Assembly (NCBI RefSeq): GCF_003751605.1
Contig: NZ_RJVJ01000001.1
Span: 3,038,001-3,102,000, forward strand
Length of the DNA stretch: 64,000 nt
Source: Kitasatospora cineracea
GTDB lineage: Bacteria; Actinomycetota; Actinomycetes; Streptomycetales; Streptomycetaceae
Direction of reading: 5' to 3'
Every line of letters begins with the position of its first letter. Within the stretch, counting starts at the first letter, position 1. The position numbers were made by a program, and so were the translations under genes. The notes under the pieces are model-generated. The model saw nothing but the letters and a program-made list of their open reading frames with translations, searched no databases and was not told the origin of the DNA. Of the stretch, positions 8,175 to 17,144 are shown piece after piece.

Positions 8175-8918
8175 GTGAACGCCGCGCCCGCCGACCAGAT
8201 CCGCCTGCTCGACCTGCAGGCCATCGACTCCCGCCTCGACCAGCTGGCCCACCGGCGCCGCACCCTGCCCGAGCACGCCGAGATCGACAAGGCCGCCGCC
8301 GACCACACCGCCCTCAAGGACCTGGTCGTCGCCGCCCAGGCCCAGCTCGGCGACACCACCCGCGAGCAGACCAAGGCCGAGGCCGACGTCGAGCAGGTCC
8401 GCTCCCGGGCCGCCCGCAACCAGCAGCGGATGGACTCCGGCGCGGTCACCTCCCCCAAGGACCTGGAGAACCTCCAGCACGAGAACGCCTCGCTGGCCAA
8501 GCGCCAGGGCGACCTCGAGGACATCGTCCTCGAGGTGATGGAGCGCCTGGAGTCCGCCCAGACCCGGGTCACCGAACTGACCGCCCGCCTGGAGCACTCC
8601 TCCGTGGTCGTCGCCGAGGCCGAGGGCCGCCGGGACGCCAAGTTCGCCGAGATCGACGCCGAGGCCGACAAGGTCCGCCGCGACCGCGAGGCCGTCGCCA
8701 ACGTCATCCCCGCCGACCTGATGAAGGTCTACCTGCGCCTGCGCGAGCAGCAGGGCGGCACCGGCGCGGCCCGCCTCTACCAGCGCCGCTGCGAGGGCTG
8801 CCGCACCGAGTTCTCGATCACCGAGTTCAACGCGATCAAGGCCGAGCCCGCCGACAAGGTGCTGCGCTGCGAGAACTGCGGCCGGATCCTGGTCCGCACC
8901 GGCGAGTCGGGCGTCTGA
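8175..8918 (+). CDS. Coiled-coil C4-type zinc ribbon protein (COG1579 family)
   Basis: 247 residues. Residues about 10-190 are a long charged helical region with heptad-like spacing (coiled coil). The C-terminus carries a zinc ribbon of two CxxC knuckles, CEGC and CENC, 23 residues apart. AGGAG lies 9 bases upstream of the GTG start. It is 45 bases downstream of the NIF3 gene and five bases before the RNase H gene, so the three are probably one operon. Family members are proposed to bind nucleic acid or act in secretion, but the function is not established and nothing here decides it. Confidence 0.92.
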   Translation: MNAAPADQIRLLDLQAIDSRLDQLAHRRRTLPEHAEIDKAAADHTALKDLVVAAQAQLGDTTREQTKAEADVEQVRSRAARNQQRMDSGAVTSPKDLENLQHENASLAKRQGDLEDIVLEVMERLESAQTRVTELTARLEHSSVVVAEAEGRRDAKFAEIDAEADKVRRDREAVANVIPADLMKVYLRLREQQGGTGAARLYQRRCEGCRTEFSITEFNAIKAEPADKVLRCENCGRILVRTGESGV

Positions 8919-8923
8919 CCGGT

Positions 8924-10066
8924 ATGACGGGCGCCAGGTACGTCGTCGAGGCCGACGGCGGCTCCCGGGGCAACCCGGGACCGGCCGGCTACGGCGCGGT
9001 GGTCCGCGACGCCGACACCGGGCAGGTCCTGGCCGAGGCCGCCGAGTACCTCGGCCACACCACCAACAACGTCGCCGAGTACCGCGGCCTGATCGCCGGC
9101 CTCAAGGCCGCCCGCGACCTCGACCCGGACGCCCGGGTCGAGGTCCGGATGGACTCCAAGCTGGTCGTCGAGCAGATGTCCGGCCGCTGGCAGGTCAAGC
9201 ACCCCGCGATGCGGCCGCTGGCCGCCGAGGCCCGCGGCATCCTCCCGGCCGGGAACGTCACCTACGAGTGGATCCCGCGCGAGCGGAACAAGACCGCCGA
9301 CCGGCTCGCCAACGAGGCGATGGACGCCGGCCGGCAGGGCCGCCAGTGGGAACCCGCCCAGGCCGCCCCGGAGCCCGCCGCGACCGCCCCGGCCCCGGAG
9401 CCCGCCGCGCCCCCGGCGGGCCGGGCCGCGCCCGCCGACCTCGGCACCCCCACCACGCTGGTGCTGCTGCGGCACGGCGAGACCCCGCTCACCCCGCTCA
9501 AGCGCTTCTCCGGCAGCACCGGCAGCGACCCCGGCCTGTCCGAGAAGGGCCGCTGGCAGGCCGAACGGGCCGCCGAGTCGCTGGCCGCCCGCGGCACCGT
9601 GCAGGCCGTGGTGGCCTCCCCGATGCTGCGCACCCGGCAGACCGCCGAGGCCACCGCCCGCCGGCTCGGCCTGGAGGTGCGGATCGAGGAGGACCTGCGC
9701 GAACTCGACTTCGGCGCCTGGGAGGGCCTCGGCTTCGCCGAGGTGATGGAACGCCACCCCGCCGACCTCACCACCTGGCTGGGCTCCGCCGACGCCAAGC
9801 CCACCGGCAGCACCGAATCGCTCAGCACCCTGGCCCGCCGGGTCGCCCGGGCCCGCGACCGGATCGTCCAGCAGTACGCCGGACAGACCGTGCTGGTCGT
9901 CTCGCACGTCAGCCCGATCAAGACCCTGGTCCGCCTGGCCCTGGGCGCCCCGCCGGACTCCGTGCACCGGATGGAACTCTCCGCCGCCTCCCTCTGCGCC
10001 GTCCAGTACTACCGCGACGGCAACGCCTCGCTCCGACTGCTCAACGACACCTCGCACCTGCGCTGA
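8924..10066 (+). CDS. Bifunctional RNase H / histidine acid phosphatase
   Basis: 380-residue fusion of the kind known from Mycobacterium Rv2228c. Residues 1-135 are an RNase HI domain that cuts RNA in RNA-DNA hybrids, with acidic residues in VEADGGSRGNPGPAGYG, NNVAEYRG, MDSKLV and KTADRLANEA. A Pro/Ala linker follows. Residues about 180-380 are a phosphoglycerate-mutase-like phosphatase with LRHGET, RTRQTAEA, ELDFGAWEG and VSHVSPIKTL; homologues act as an alpha-ribazole phosphatase-like enzyme. The ATG at 8924 is five bases after the zinc-ribbon stop, implying translational coupling. Confidence 0.93.
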   Translation: MTGARYVVEADGGSRGNPGPAGYGAVVRDADTGQVLAEAAEYLGHTTNNVAEYRGLIAGLKAARDLDPDARVEVRMDSKLVVEQMSGRWQVKHPAMRPLAAEARGILPAGNVTYEWIPRERNKTADRLANEAMDAGRQGRQWEPAQAAPEPAATAPAPEPAAPPAGRAAPADLGTPTTLVLLRHGETPLTPLKRFSGSTGSDPGLSEKGRWQAERAAESLAARGTVQAVVASPMLRTRQTAEATARRLGLEVRIEEDLRELDFGAWEGLGFAEVMERHPADLTTWLGSADAKPTGSTESLSTLARRVARARDRIVQQYAGQTVLVVSHVSPIKTLVRLALGAPPDSVHRMELSAASLCAVQYYRDGNASLRLLNDTSHLR

Positions 10067-10076
10067 GCGGCCCCGC

Positions 10077-10140
10077 GCGGGGGGCGGGGCGGGGAGGGGC
10101 AGGATGGAGCGGGGCGGGTTGGAGTGGGGCGGGGCGGACG
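10077..10140 (+). other. G-run-rich tract with quadruplex potential
   Basis: Directly after the RNase H stop the plus strand has successive runs GGGG, GGGG, GGGG, GGGG and further GGGG/GGG runs separated by one to eight bases. On either strand such spacing can form a G-quadruplex. It lies between two converging genes, so a role in ending transcription is possible but unproven. Confidence 0.4.
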
Positions 10141-10168
10141 ACCGTCGGGCGGCGGCCGTCCATCAGTT

Positions 10169-10290
10169 GACGAACGTTCACCGACTGACGGACGTCCGGT
10201 GCGCGGACCTGGATCAAGGCGTTGACGAACATCCGGCGACCGACGAACGCCAACTGACGAACGTCAGTCAGTGGACGTCCGTCACCACCA
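10169..10290. repeat. Degenerate 18-bp tandem repeat
   Basis: GAC-anchored units recur at 10169, 10187, 10206, 10224, 10242, 10256 and 10274, that is every 18 bases with one 14-base step. Best-conserved units begin GACGAACGT or GACGAACAT. The array spans the 3' end of the leftward yaaA gene and the space beyond it. Function unknown. Confidence 0.55.
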
Positions 10291-11065
10291 CGTCCAACTG
10301 CCACGGCTTGCGCTCGGTGCCGCGCGCGGAGACCTCCACCCGGTGGCCCAACTGTTCGAGGGCGTCCACCAGTTCGCCGGGCGCGGCGGGCTCCAGACCG
10401 GCCGCCAGCAGGTCGCGCACCAGCCGGCCCTTGGTGGCCTTGTTGAAGTGCGAGACCACCGAGCGCTTCAGCACCCCGTCCACCTCGCGCTCCTGCAGCA
10501 CCCGCACCGTCACCGTCCGGCCCGCGAGCGCCCCCGCGGGCTTCCACGCCGCCGCGTACGCCGAGCTGCGCAGGTCCAGCACCAGGCCGTCCGCGACCTC
10601 GGGCAACGCTCCGTCCAGCACGCCCCGCCAGTACGGGCCGAGCGCGCCCAGCGGGGGGAGCTTGACGCCCATCGAGCAGCGGTAGGGCGGGATCCGGTCG
10701 CCGATCCGGACCGCGCCCCACAGGCCGGAGAAGACCAGCAGCGAGCGTTCGGCCCGGGCGTACGCGGCGTCGTCCAGCTTGGCCAGGCCCAGGTTGTCGA
10801 ACAGCACCCCGGTGTAGACCTCGCCCGCCGGGCGGGCTCCCGCGGTGAGCAGGGCCGCGTTCTTGCCGACCTCGCCGCGCAGGCCCTTGCTCAGCCCGAG
10901 CACCTCGGCGGCCCGCTCGGCGTCCCCCGCGCACAGCTCGACCAGCGCGGTGAGCGCCTTGTGCCGGGCCCCGGTCAGCCCCGGCAGCGACAGCCGCTCC
11001 AGCTCCACCGGCGCACCCGCCTGCGGCGCGGCCTTCCCCTCCGACGGCGGCAGCAGAACCAGCAC
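10268..11065 (-). CDS. yaaA: Peroxide stress protein YaaA (UPF0246)
   Basis: 265 residues beginning MLVLLPPSEGKA, the family's N-terminal signature, with DNLGLAKLDDAAY, RSLLVFSGLWGAVR, IPPYRCSMGVKLPP and SHFNKATKGRL all matching YaaA/DUF328 proteins. In Escherichia coli YaaA limits free iron and DNA damage during peroxide stress. The GTG start has AAGGGG nine bases upstream. Single gene, convergent with the RNase H operon; TACAGGT and TAGGGT stretches upstream may be its promoter. Confidence 0.92.
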   Translation of the reverse strand: MLVLLPPSEGKAAPQAGAPVELERLSLPGLTGARHKALTALVELCAGDAERAAEVLGLSKGLRGEVGKNAALLTAGARPAGEVYTGVLFDNLGLAKLDDAAYARAERSLLVFSGLWGAVRIGDRIPPYRCSMGVKLPPLGALGPYWRGVLDGALPEVADGLVLDLRSSAYAAAWKPAGALAGRTVTVRVLQEREVDGVLKRSVVSHFNKATKGRLVRDLLAAGLEPAAPGELVDALEQLGHRVEVSARGTERKPWQLDVVVTDVH

Positions 11066-11247
11066 GGCGACACCCCTTCAACAACCTGTAGCACCCGGAC
11101 CCGTCCACCCTAACGACCCGCCCGCCCCCGCCCCGCATCCCGCCGCGCCCCTGTCCGACCCCCCGCCCCGCCTCCCGCCCCGGCCCGCCGGGCCCCGCAT
11201 CCCGCGGCTCCCCGTGCGCCCGGCACGCCTCCGGTGCCCCGGCCGCT

Positions 11248-11253
11248 TACGCT
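11248..11253 (+). promoter_or_regulatory. -10 box giving a leaderless mRNA
   Basis: TACGCT ends six bases before the ATG of the RNB exoribonuclease gene, and no Shine-Dalgarno sequence is present. Confidence 0.5.
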
Positions 11254-11259
11254 GCGACC

Positions 11260-12714
11260 ATGCCGCGCCGACACCTCAGCGTCCGGGCCGCCCAGACCGC
11301 CAGGATCAACACCGAGCTCGCCGACCTCAGGACCCGCCTGGAGATCCGCACCGACTGGCCCCCGGAGGTGCTCGCCGAGGCCGACCGGGCGGCCGCGCTG
11401 CCCCGGCTCCCCGAGTTCGACGCCACCGACCTCGACCTGTTCACCCTCGACCCGCCGGACTCCCGCGACCTCGACCAGGCGATGCGGCTGACCCGCCGGG
11501 GCAGCGGCTACCGCGTCCACTACGCGATCGCCGACGTCGGCGCGTACGTCGCCCCCGGCGGGGCGATCGACACCGAGGCCGCGCACCGGGTCCAGACCCT
11601 GTACTTCCCGGACGGCAACGTGCCGCTGCACCCCGTCCGGCTCTCCGAGGGCGCGGCCAGCCTGCTGCCCGGCGAGCTGCGCCCCGCCCTGCTCTGGCAG
11701 CTCGACCTGGACGCCGACGGCGCGCTGGTCCTCGCCGACCTGCGCCGGGCCCGGGTCCGTTCCCGCCGCCGGCTCGACTACGCCACCGTCCAGGGCCGGC
11801 TCGACGCCGGGGACGCCGACGAGCAGCTCGTCCTGCTCGCCGAGGTCGGCACCCTGCGCGAGGCCCTGGAGCAGGCCCGCGGCGGCGTCAGCCTGCCCGT
11901 CCCGGAGCAGGAGGTGGCGGCCGAGGACGGCGGCTACCGGCTCGGTTACCGCGCGCCCCGCCCCGCCGACGGCTGGAACGCCCAGATCTCGCTGCTCACC
12001 GGCATGGCCGCCGCCGAACTCATGCTGGACGCCGGCACCGGCCTGCTGCGCACCCTGCCCGCCGCCCCCGACTCCGCGTACGCCCGGCTGCGCCGCACCG
12101 CCGACGCGCTCGGCGTCGACTGGCCCGCGGGCCTGCCCTACCCGGCGCTGATCCGCTCCCTCGACCCGGCCCGCACCGCCGACGCCGCCTTCCTCAACGA
12201 GTGCACCGGCCTGCTGCGCGGCGCCGGCTACCGGGCCTTCGACACCGCCCGCGGCACCGCCCCGCCCGCCGACCCGGGCCACGCCGCGCTGGCCGCCCCG
12301 TACGCGCACTGCACCGCCCCACTGCGCCGACTCGGCGACCGGTACGCGCTGGAGATCTGCCTGGCGGTGGCGGGCGGCACCGACGTGCCGGGCTGGGTCC
12401 GCGACACGCTGCCGCTGGTGCCGGGGCTGATGGAGAGCGGCGACCGGCGGGCGCACGAGGTGGAGCGGGCCTGCGTGGACCTGGTGGAGACGGAGCTGCT
12501 GCGCGGCCGGGAGGGCGAGGAGTTCGAGGCGGTGGTGGTCGACGTGGACGGGCGCCGCCCCACCGTCGGCACCGTGCAGCTGCGCGACCCGGCGGTGGTC
12601 GCCAAGTGCGACGCCCCCGACCGGCTGCCGCTGGGCCACCGGGTCACCGTCCGGCTCACGCTGGCCGACCCGGCCACCCGCACCGTCCGGTTCGCGCTGG
12701 CGGCCGACGGGTAG
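11260..12714 (+). CDS. RNB-domain exoribonuclease (RNase II/R family)
   Basis: 484-residue cytosolic 3'-to-5' exoribonuclease. The RNB catalytic region begins about residue 50; FTLDPPDSRDLDQAM contains the closely spaced Asp residues that bind the active-site metals, and HYAIADVGAYV and TLYFPDGNVPLHPVRLSEG are further family motifs. It is shorter than full RNase II/R, with no clear N-terminal cold-shock domains and a reduced C-terminal S1-like part (residues about 410-484), as in the short actinobacterial paralogue. Start chosen for the -10 box at 11248. It lies 48 bases upstream of the MFS gene but functions independently of it as far as can be seen. Confidence 0.9.
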   Translation: MPRRHLSVRAAQTARINTELADLRTRLEIRTDWPPEVLAEADRAAALPRLPEFDATDLDLFTLDPPDSRDLDQAMRLTRRGSGYRVHYAIADVGAYVAPGGAIDTEAAHRVQTLYFPDGNVPLHPVRLSEGAASLLPGELRPALLWQLDLDADGALVLADLRRARVRSRRRLDYATVQGRLDAGDADEQLVLLAEVGTLREALEQARGGVSLPVPEQEVAAEDGGYRLGYRAPRPADGWNAQISLLTGMAAAELMLDAGTGLLRTLPAAPDSAYARLRRTADALGVDWPAGLPYPALIRSLDPARTADAAFLNECTGLLRGAGYRAFDTARGTAPPADPGHAALAAPYAHCTAPLRRLGDRYALEICLAVAGGTDVPGWVRDTLPLVPGLMESGDRRAHEVERACVDLVETELLRGREGEEFEAVVVDVDGRRPTVGTVQLRDPAVVAKCDAPDRLPLGHRVTVRLTLADPATRTVRFALAADG

Positions 12715-12761
12715 CCGCGGCGCGGACGGGGACCCGTCCCCAGGGGGCCCAGGAAGCGTTC

Positions 12762-14249
12762 ATGAAGTGGTGGGATGATCGGATGATGAGCCGATCGACC
12801 GCCGCGCCGGACCGCCGTCACAGGCAGCTGATCCTGGCCATCTGCTGCCTCAGCCTGTTCATCGTCGGCCTGGACAACACCGTCGTGAACATCGCGCTGC
12901 CCGCGATCCGCACCGACCTGCACGCGCCCGCCTCCGGCCTGCAGTGGGTGATCGACGCCTACACCCTGGTGCTGGCCTCGCTGCTGATGCTGGCCGGCTC
13001 GGTGGCCGACCGGATCGGCCGCAAGCGGGTGTTCATGACCGGGCTGGTGCTGTTCGTGCTCGGCTCGCTGCTGTGCAGCCTGGCGCCCGGACTGGGCTGG
13101 CTGATCGGCTTCCGCGCGGTGCAGGCGGTCGGCGGGTCGATGATGAACCCGGTGGCGATGTCGATCATCACCAACACCTTCACCGACCGGGGCGAGCGGG
13201 CCCGGGCGATCGGCGTCTGGGGCGGCGTGGTCGGCATCAGCATGGCGCTCGGCCCGCTGATCGGCGGCTTCCTGGTGGACACCGCGGGCTGGCCGTCGAT
13301 CTTCCTGATCAACGTCCCGGTCGGGCTGGCCGCCTGCCTGCTGACCTACCGCCACGTCCCGGAGTCCCGGGCGCCCCGGGCCCGCCGGCTGGACCCGGTC
13401 GGCCAACTGCTGATGGTGCTGCTGCTGGGCTGCGGCACCGCCGCGATCATCGAGGGCCCGGGCCACGGCTGGACCTCGCCCGGCATCCTCGCGCTGGCCG
13501 CGGTCGCCGTCGCCGCGCTGATCGCCTTCCCGCTGTGGGAGCGCCGGGTCGCCGAACCGCTGATCGACCCCCGGTTCTTCCGCAGCGCCCCGTTCACCGG
13601 CGCCACCGTCACCGCGGTCTGCGCGTTCGCCGCGCTCGGCGGCTTCCTGTTCCTCAACACCCTGTACCTGCAGGAGGTCCGCCACTACACCCCGGTGGTG
13701 GCCGGCCTGTGGACGCTGCCGATGGCCGGACTCACCCTGTTCGCCGCCCCGCTCTCCGGCCGGCTCGTGGCCGGGCGCGGCCCGCGCCTGCCGCTGCTCG
13801 GCGCCGGCACCGCGATCGCCGCCAGCGGACTGCTGCTGACCAGGCTCACCGCCGACTCCCCGGCGCTCCTGCTGCTGCCCGCGTACGCCCTGTTCGGCAT
13901 CGGCTTCGGCCTGGTGAACGCACCGATCACCAACTCGGCGGTCTCCGGCATGCCGCTCTCCCAGTCCGGGGTGGCCGCCGCGGTGGCCTCCACCAGCCGG
14001 CAGGTCGGCCAGTCACTGGGCGTCGCGGTGATCGGCACCGTGGTCACCAGCGCGGTCGCCTCGGCCGGCGGCTTCACCCCCGCCACCCACGCCGGCTGGT
14101 GGATCATCACCGGCCTCGGCCTGACCGTCCTGCTCCTCGGCCTGTTCACCACCACCCCCTGGGCGGCCGGCACCGCCGCCCGGGTCGCCGCCCGCTTCGA
14201 CCACCTCCCCGCCCCCACCCGCCAGGACACCGCGGGCCCCACCCGCTGA
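12762..14249 (+). CDS. MFS drug exporter, DHA2 (EmrB/QacA, 14-helix) family
   Basis: 495-residue inner-membrane proton antiporter. The first helix ends FIVGLDNTVVNIALP, matching the family motif D1 (LDxTVVNVALP), followed by GSVADRIGRKRVF (motif A) and, in helix 5, a motif C-like GVVGISMALGPLIGG. About 14 hydrophobic segments run through residues 25-475. The ATG at 12762 (MKWWDDRMMSRS) has AGGAAG five bases upstream, better placed than the ATGs at 12783 and 12786. No regulator gene is adjacent, so substrate and inducer cannot be guessed. RNase P RNA follows downstream in the same direction. Confidence 0.9.
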   Translation: MKWWDDRMMSRSTAAPDRRHRQLILAICCLSLFIVGLDNTVVNIALPAIRTDLHAPASGLQWVIDAYTLVLASLLMLAGSVADRIGRKRVFMTGLVLFVLGSLLCSLAPGLGWLIGFRAVQAVGGSMMNPVAMSIITNTFTDRGERARAIGVWGGVVGISMALGPLIGGFLVDTAGWPSIFLINVPVGLAACLLTYRHVPESRAPRARRLDPVGQLLMVLLLGCGTAAIIEGPGHGWTSPGILALAAVAVAALIAFPLWERRVAEPLIDPRFFRSAPFTGATVTAVCAFAALGGFLFLNTLYLQEVRHYTPVVAGLWTLPMAGLTLFAAPLSGRLVAGRGPRLPLLGAGTAIAASGLLLTRLTADSPALLLLPAYALFGIGFGLVNAPITNSAVSGMPLSQSGVAAAVASTSRQVGQSLGVAVIGTVVTSAVASAGGFTPATHAGWWIITGLGLTVLLLGLFTTTPWAAGTAARVAARFDHLPAPTRQDTAGPTR

Positions 14250-14293
14250 CCGGCGTACGGGAGCGCCCCGCGGAGCGGCTACGATGACCAGTA

Positions 14294-14704
14294 CGGCGGA
14301 CGAGCCGGCCGGGCGGTCGCGTCGGGTCCCTTCGGGGCCCGCCGAGGAACGTCCGGGCTCCACAGAGCAGGGTGGTGGGTAACGCCCACCCGGGGTGACC
14401 CGCGGGACAGTGCCACAGAGAACAGACCGCCTGCCGCTCCGGCAGCAGGTAAGGGTGAAACGGTGGTGTAAGAGACCACCAGCGACCGAGGTGACTCGGC
14501 TGGCTCGGTAAACCCCACTCGGAGCAAGGTCAAGATCGGCGCCCCCGGGCGCCGTGCGCGAGTGTTCGAGGGCTGCTCGCCCGAGCTCGCGGGTAGACCG
14601 CACGAGGCTGTCGGCAACGGCAGCCCTAGATGGATGGCCGCCTCCCCCGGCCGCGCAAGCGACCAGGGAGACAGAACCCGGCGTACAGGCCGACTCGTCC
14701 GCCG
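14294..14704 (+). ncRNA. rnpB: RNase P RNA (bacterial type A)
   Basis: Catalytic RNA that trims 5' leaders from pre-tRNAs. The conserved core is plain: GAGGAACGTCCGGGCTCC near the 5' end, ACAGAGAACAGACCGCC, a central GGTAAGGGTGAAACGGTG stretch, and AGACAGAACCCGGCGTACAG near the 3' end. The ends are set by helix P1: CGGCGGACGAG (14294-14304) pairs perfectly with CTCGTCCGCCG (14694-14704). Length about 411 nt, normal for Streptomyces. A strong hairpin terminator follows 11 bases later. The 5' end could extend a few bases. Confidence 0.96.
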
Positions 14705-14714
14705 CCTTCCGCTT

Positions 14715-14754
14715 CGAAGGGCCCGGCCGCGCACCCGCGCGGCCGGGCCCTTCG
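14715..14754 (+). terminator. rnpB terminator hairpin
   Basis: Perfect 18-bp inverted repeat (14715-14732 with 14737-14754), loop ACCC, beginning with CGAAGGGC and ending GCCCTTCG. It follows rnpB and also lies downstream of the leftward binding-protein gene, so it may end transcription from both directions. Confidence 0.9.
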
Positions 14755-14800
14755 GTGTGGGCGGGGACGGCGGGCCGCCCCCGGCCGGTCGTGGCCGGGG

Positions 14801-16192
14801 TCAGCCGACCGAGGAGTTGTAGCTGTCGATGGCGGGCTGGAGTTCCTTGGCGGCGTCGGCCAGGGCCTGCTGGGCGGTCTTGGAGCCGGAGACGGTCTGT
14901 TCGATGGCGGTCTCCACGCCCTTGCGGGCCTGCGGCATGACGCCGAGCAGGCAGCCGGCGGTGGCGGGGGTGGGCTTGGTGGCGGCGAGTTGGTCGACGG
15001 CGGTCTGGAACTGCGGGTACTTGGCGACCCATTCCTTGTCGGTGGGGACGTCCAGCGACTTGGTGTTGACCGGGAAGTAGCCGGTGCCGACGTGCCAGGC
15101 GGCCTGCTGTTCGGGGGCGGTGAGGAACTTCTCGAGCTCCCAGGAGGCCCGCTTCTGGGCGTCGGAGTGGCCGGGGCCGGAGATCCAGAGGGAGGCGCCG
15201 CCGATGATCGGGCCGCCCTGGTCGCCGGCGGCGGTCTTCGGGAACGGCGCGGTGCCGACGGTGAACTTGGCGGCCTCGGTGTAGCCGCGCAGCACGCCGG
15301 TGGACTCCAGGTGCATGGCCACCGTGCCGGCCTTGAACGCGGCCTGGGCGTCGGTGGTCTGACGGCCGGTGTTGGCGGCGTAGCCGTTCTTGATCAGGTC
15401 GGCCCACCACTGGACGATCTCGGCGCCCTTGGCGGTGTCGAAGCCGACCTTGGCGGCCTTCCCGGTGCGGCCGTTGCCGTTGTCGCAGTACAGCGAGCCG
15501 GACTCGGCCATCAGCTCCTCGACGAACCAGCCGTAGACGGCCGCGCCGAAGCCGTAGCGGACGGTCTGCCCGCTGCCGTCCTTCTTGGTCAACTGCTTGG
15601 CGAGGTCGCCGAGTTCGGCCAGCGTGGTGGGCGGCTTGGCCGGGTCGAGGCCGGCTTCCTTGAAGGCGTCGTCGTTCAGGTAGAGCAGCGGCACCGAGGA
15701 GTTGAACGGCATCGAGGCGAGCTTGCCGTCCACCGAGTAGTAGTTGCGGATGTTGGGCTGGAGGTCGTCCAGCGGGTAGCCGTCCTTGTCGGCGAACGCC
15801 TGGGCCGGGACGGTCTGCCTGGAGTCGATCATGAAGCGGGTGCCGATGTCGTAGACCTGCACCAGCGCCGGGGTGGCCTTCTGCTGCACCGACGCCTTGT
15901 ACTTGGCGATCAGGTCGTCGTAGGTGCCCTGGAAGACCGGCTTCACCTCGATCCTGCCCTGGTGCGCGGCGTTGAACTGGGAGACCAGCGCGGTCAGCGT
16001 CTCGGCGTTCTTGCCCGTCATCGAGTGCCAGAACTCGACGGTGGTCACCCCGGACGCCTGGTCGAGCGCGGAGGCGGCGGGCGCGGCGGCGTCACCGGAG
16101 GCGCCGCCGCCCCCGGAACCGCCGGAGCTGCAGGCCGTCAGGGCCAGGCCGGACACCAGCAGGGCGGCGAGCGCGCGGGCACTCTTCTTCAC
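14801..16192 (-). CDS. ABC sugar/glycerol-phosphate substrate-binding lipoprotein (UgpB/MalE type)
   Basis: 463-residue extracellular binding protein. MKKSARALAALLVSGLALTAC is a lipoprotein signal with lipobox LTAC and lipidated Cys21, then a Gly/Ser linker. FWHSMTGKNAETLTALVSQFN, YKASVQQKATPALVQVYDIG and GFGAAVYGWFVEELMAESG resemble glycerol-3-phosphate (UgpB) binders more than maltose binders. The GTG start follows GAGAAG. It is last in the leftward operon, 64 bases after the second permease. No ATPase gene is present; streptomycetes commonly share one ATPase (MsiK) among such importers. Confidence 0.9.
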   Translation of the reverse strand: MKKSARALAALLVSGLALTACSSGGSGGGGASGDAAAPAASALDQASGVTTVEFWHSMTGKNAETLTALVSQFNAAHQGRIEVKPVFQGTYDDLIAKYKASVQQKATPALVQVYDIGTRFMIDSRQTVPAQAFADKDGYPLDDLQPNIRNYYSVDGKLASMPFNSSVPLLYLNDDAFKEAGLDPAKPPTTLAELGDLAKQLTKKDGSGQTVRYGFGAAVYGWFVEELMAESGSLYCDNGNGRTGKAAKVGFDTAKGAEIVQWWADLIKNGYAANTGRQTTDAQAAFKAGTVAMHLESTGVLRGYTEAAKFTVGTAPFPKTAAGDQGGPIIGGASLWISGPGHSDAQKRASWELEKFLTAPEQQAAWHVGTGYFPVNTKSLDVPTDKEWVAKYPQFQTAVDQLAATKPTPATAGCLLGVMPQARKGVETAIEQTVSGSKTAQQALADAAKELQPAIDSYNSSVG

Positions 16193-16256
16193 GGGTTCTT
16201 CTCTCTTCTACGAGGGTGGGTGCCGGGAGAGTCGAGCGGAGCGGGAGGGCCGGCCG

Positions 16257-17144
16257 TCAGCGGACGGCGCCGGTGGTCAGGCCGCGGACGATGAAGCGCT
16301 GGCCGAACACCACCAGCGCCAGCGTGGGCAGCAGCGACAGCACCACGCCGGCCAGGATCAGGCCGGGATCGGCCATCTCCGAGTCGCGCAGCGTGGACAG
16401 GCCGATCTGCAGGGTCTGCATCTCGGCGGTGCGGGTGATGATCAGCGGCCAGAAGTACTGGTTCCAGGCGGACAGGAACACGTAGACGGCGAGCGCCGCC
16501 AGCACCGGCCGGTTCAGCGGCACCAGGATCCGCCACAGGAACCGCCAGTGGCCCGCCCCGTCGATCCGGGCGGCGTCCCGCAGTTCGGCCGGGAACTGCC
16601 GGAACGACTGCCGCAGCAGGAACGTCCCGAAGCCGGAGGCCAGGAACGGCAGCACCAGTCCGAAGTAGGTGTTCCCCAGGCCCCAGCCGGACAGCGTCAG
16701 GTAGTTGGGGATGACCACGGACTCCCACGGCACCATCAGGGTGGCCAGGAACAGCCCGAACACCGGCTTGCGGGCCCGCAGCGGCAGGAACACGAAGGCG
16801 TACGCGGCCAGCACCGAGGTGAACAGCTGCGCCGCGGTGATCACGCCCGCCACCAGCACCGAGTTGGCGTACTGGCGGACCAGCGGCACCGCGTGCACGG
16901 CGCCGGAGAAGTTCCGCCCGGTGACCGAGTGCGGCACCAGCGCGGGCGGGTAGGCGGCGATCTCGTCCGGGCGCATGAAGGCGCCCGCGAACACGTAGTA
17001 GACCGGGAACAGCACCGTCAGCGCGGCGGCCAGCAGCAGCAGGTACACCGCGGCCCCGGCCAGCGCGCTGCGCGGGTGGACCCGGCGGCGGGCGGCCCGG
17101 GCGGGGGCGGCGGGCGCCCCGGGCTCGGTGAGGGCGGCGGTCAT
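16257..17144 (-). CDS. ABC importer permease, UgpE/MalG type
   Basis: 295-residue inner-membrane permease with six predicted helices (first about residues 28-50). The EAA loop that docks the ATPase is seen as RDAARIDGAGHWRFLWRILV, followed by PLNRPVLAALAVYVFLSAWNQYFWPL, typical of sugar permease 2. The ATG overlaps the stop of the upstream permease by four bases, so the two are translationally coupled. It works with that permease and the lipoprotein encoded downstream. Confidence 0.92.
   Translation of the reverse strand: MTAALTEPGAPAAPARAARRRVHPRSALAGAAVYLLLLAAALTVLFPVYYVFAGAFMRPDEIAAYPPALVPHSVTGRNFSGAVHAVPLVRQYANSVLVAGVITAAQLFTSVLAAYAFVFLPLRARKPVFGLFLATLMVPWESVVIPNYLTLSGWGLGNTYFGLVLPFLASGFGTFLLRQSFRQFPAELRDAARIDGAGHWRFLWRILVPLNRPVLAALAVYVFLSAWNQYFWPLIITRTAEMQTLQIGLSTLRDSEMADPGLILAGVVLSLLPTLALVVFGQRFIVRGLTTGAVR

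Noticed and set aside
14554..14940. Small open frames over RNase P RNA
   Set aside because: The sequence is the conserved RNase P RNA with a closed P1 helix and terminator; no protein motifs.
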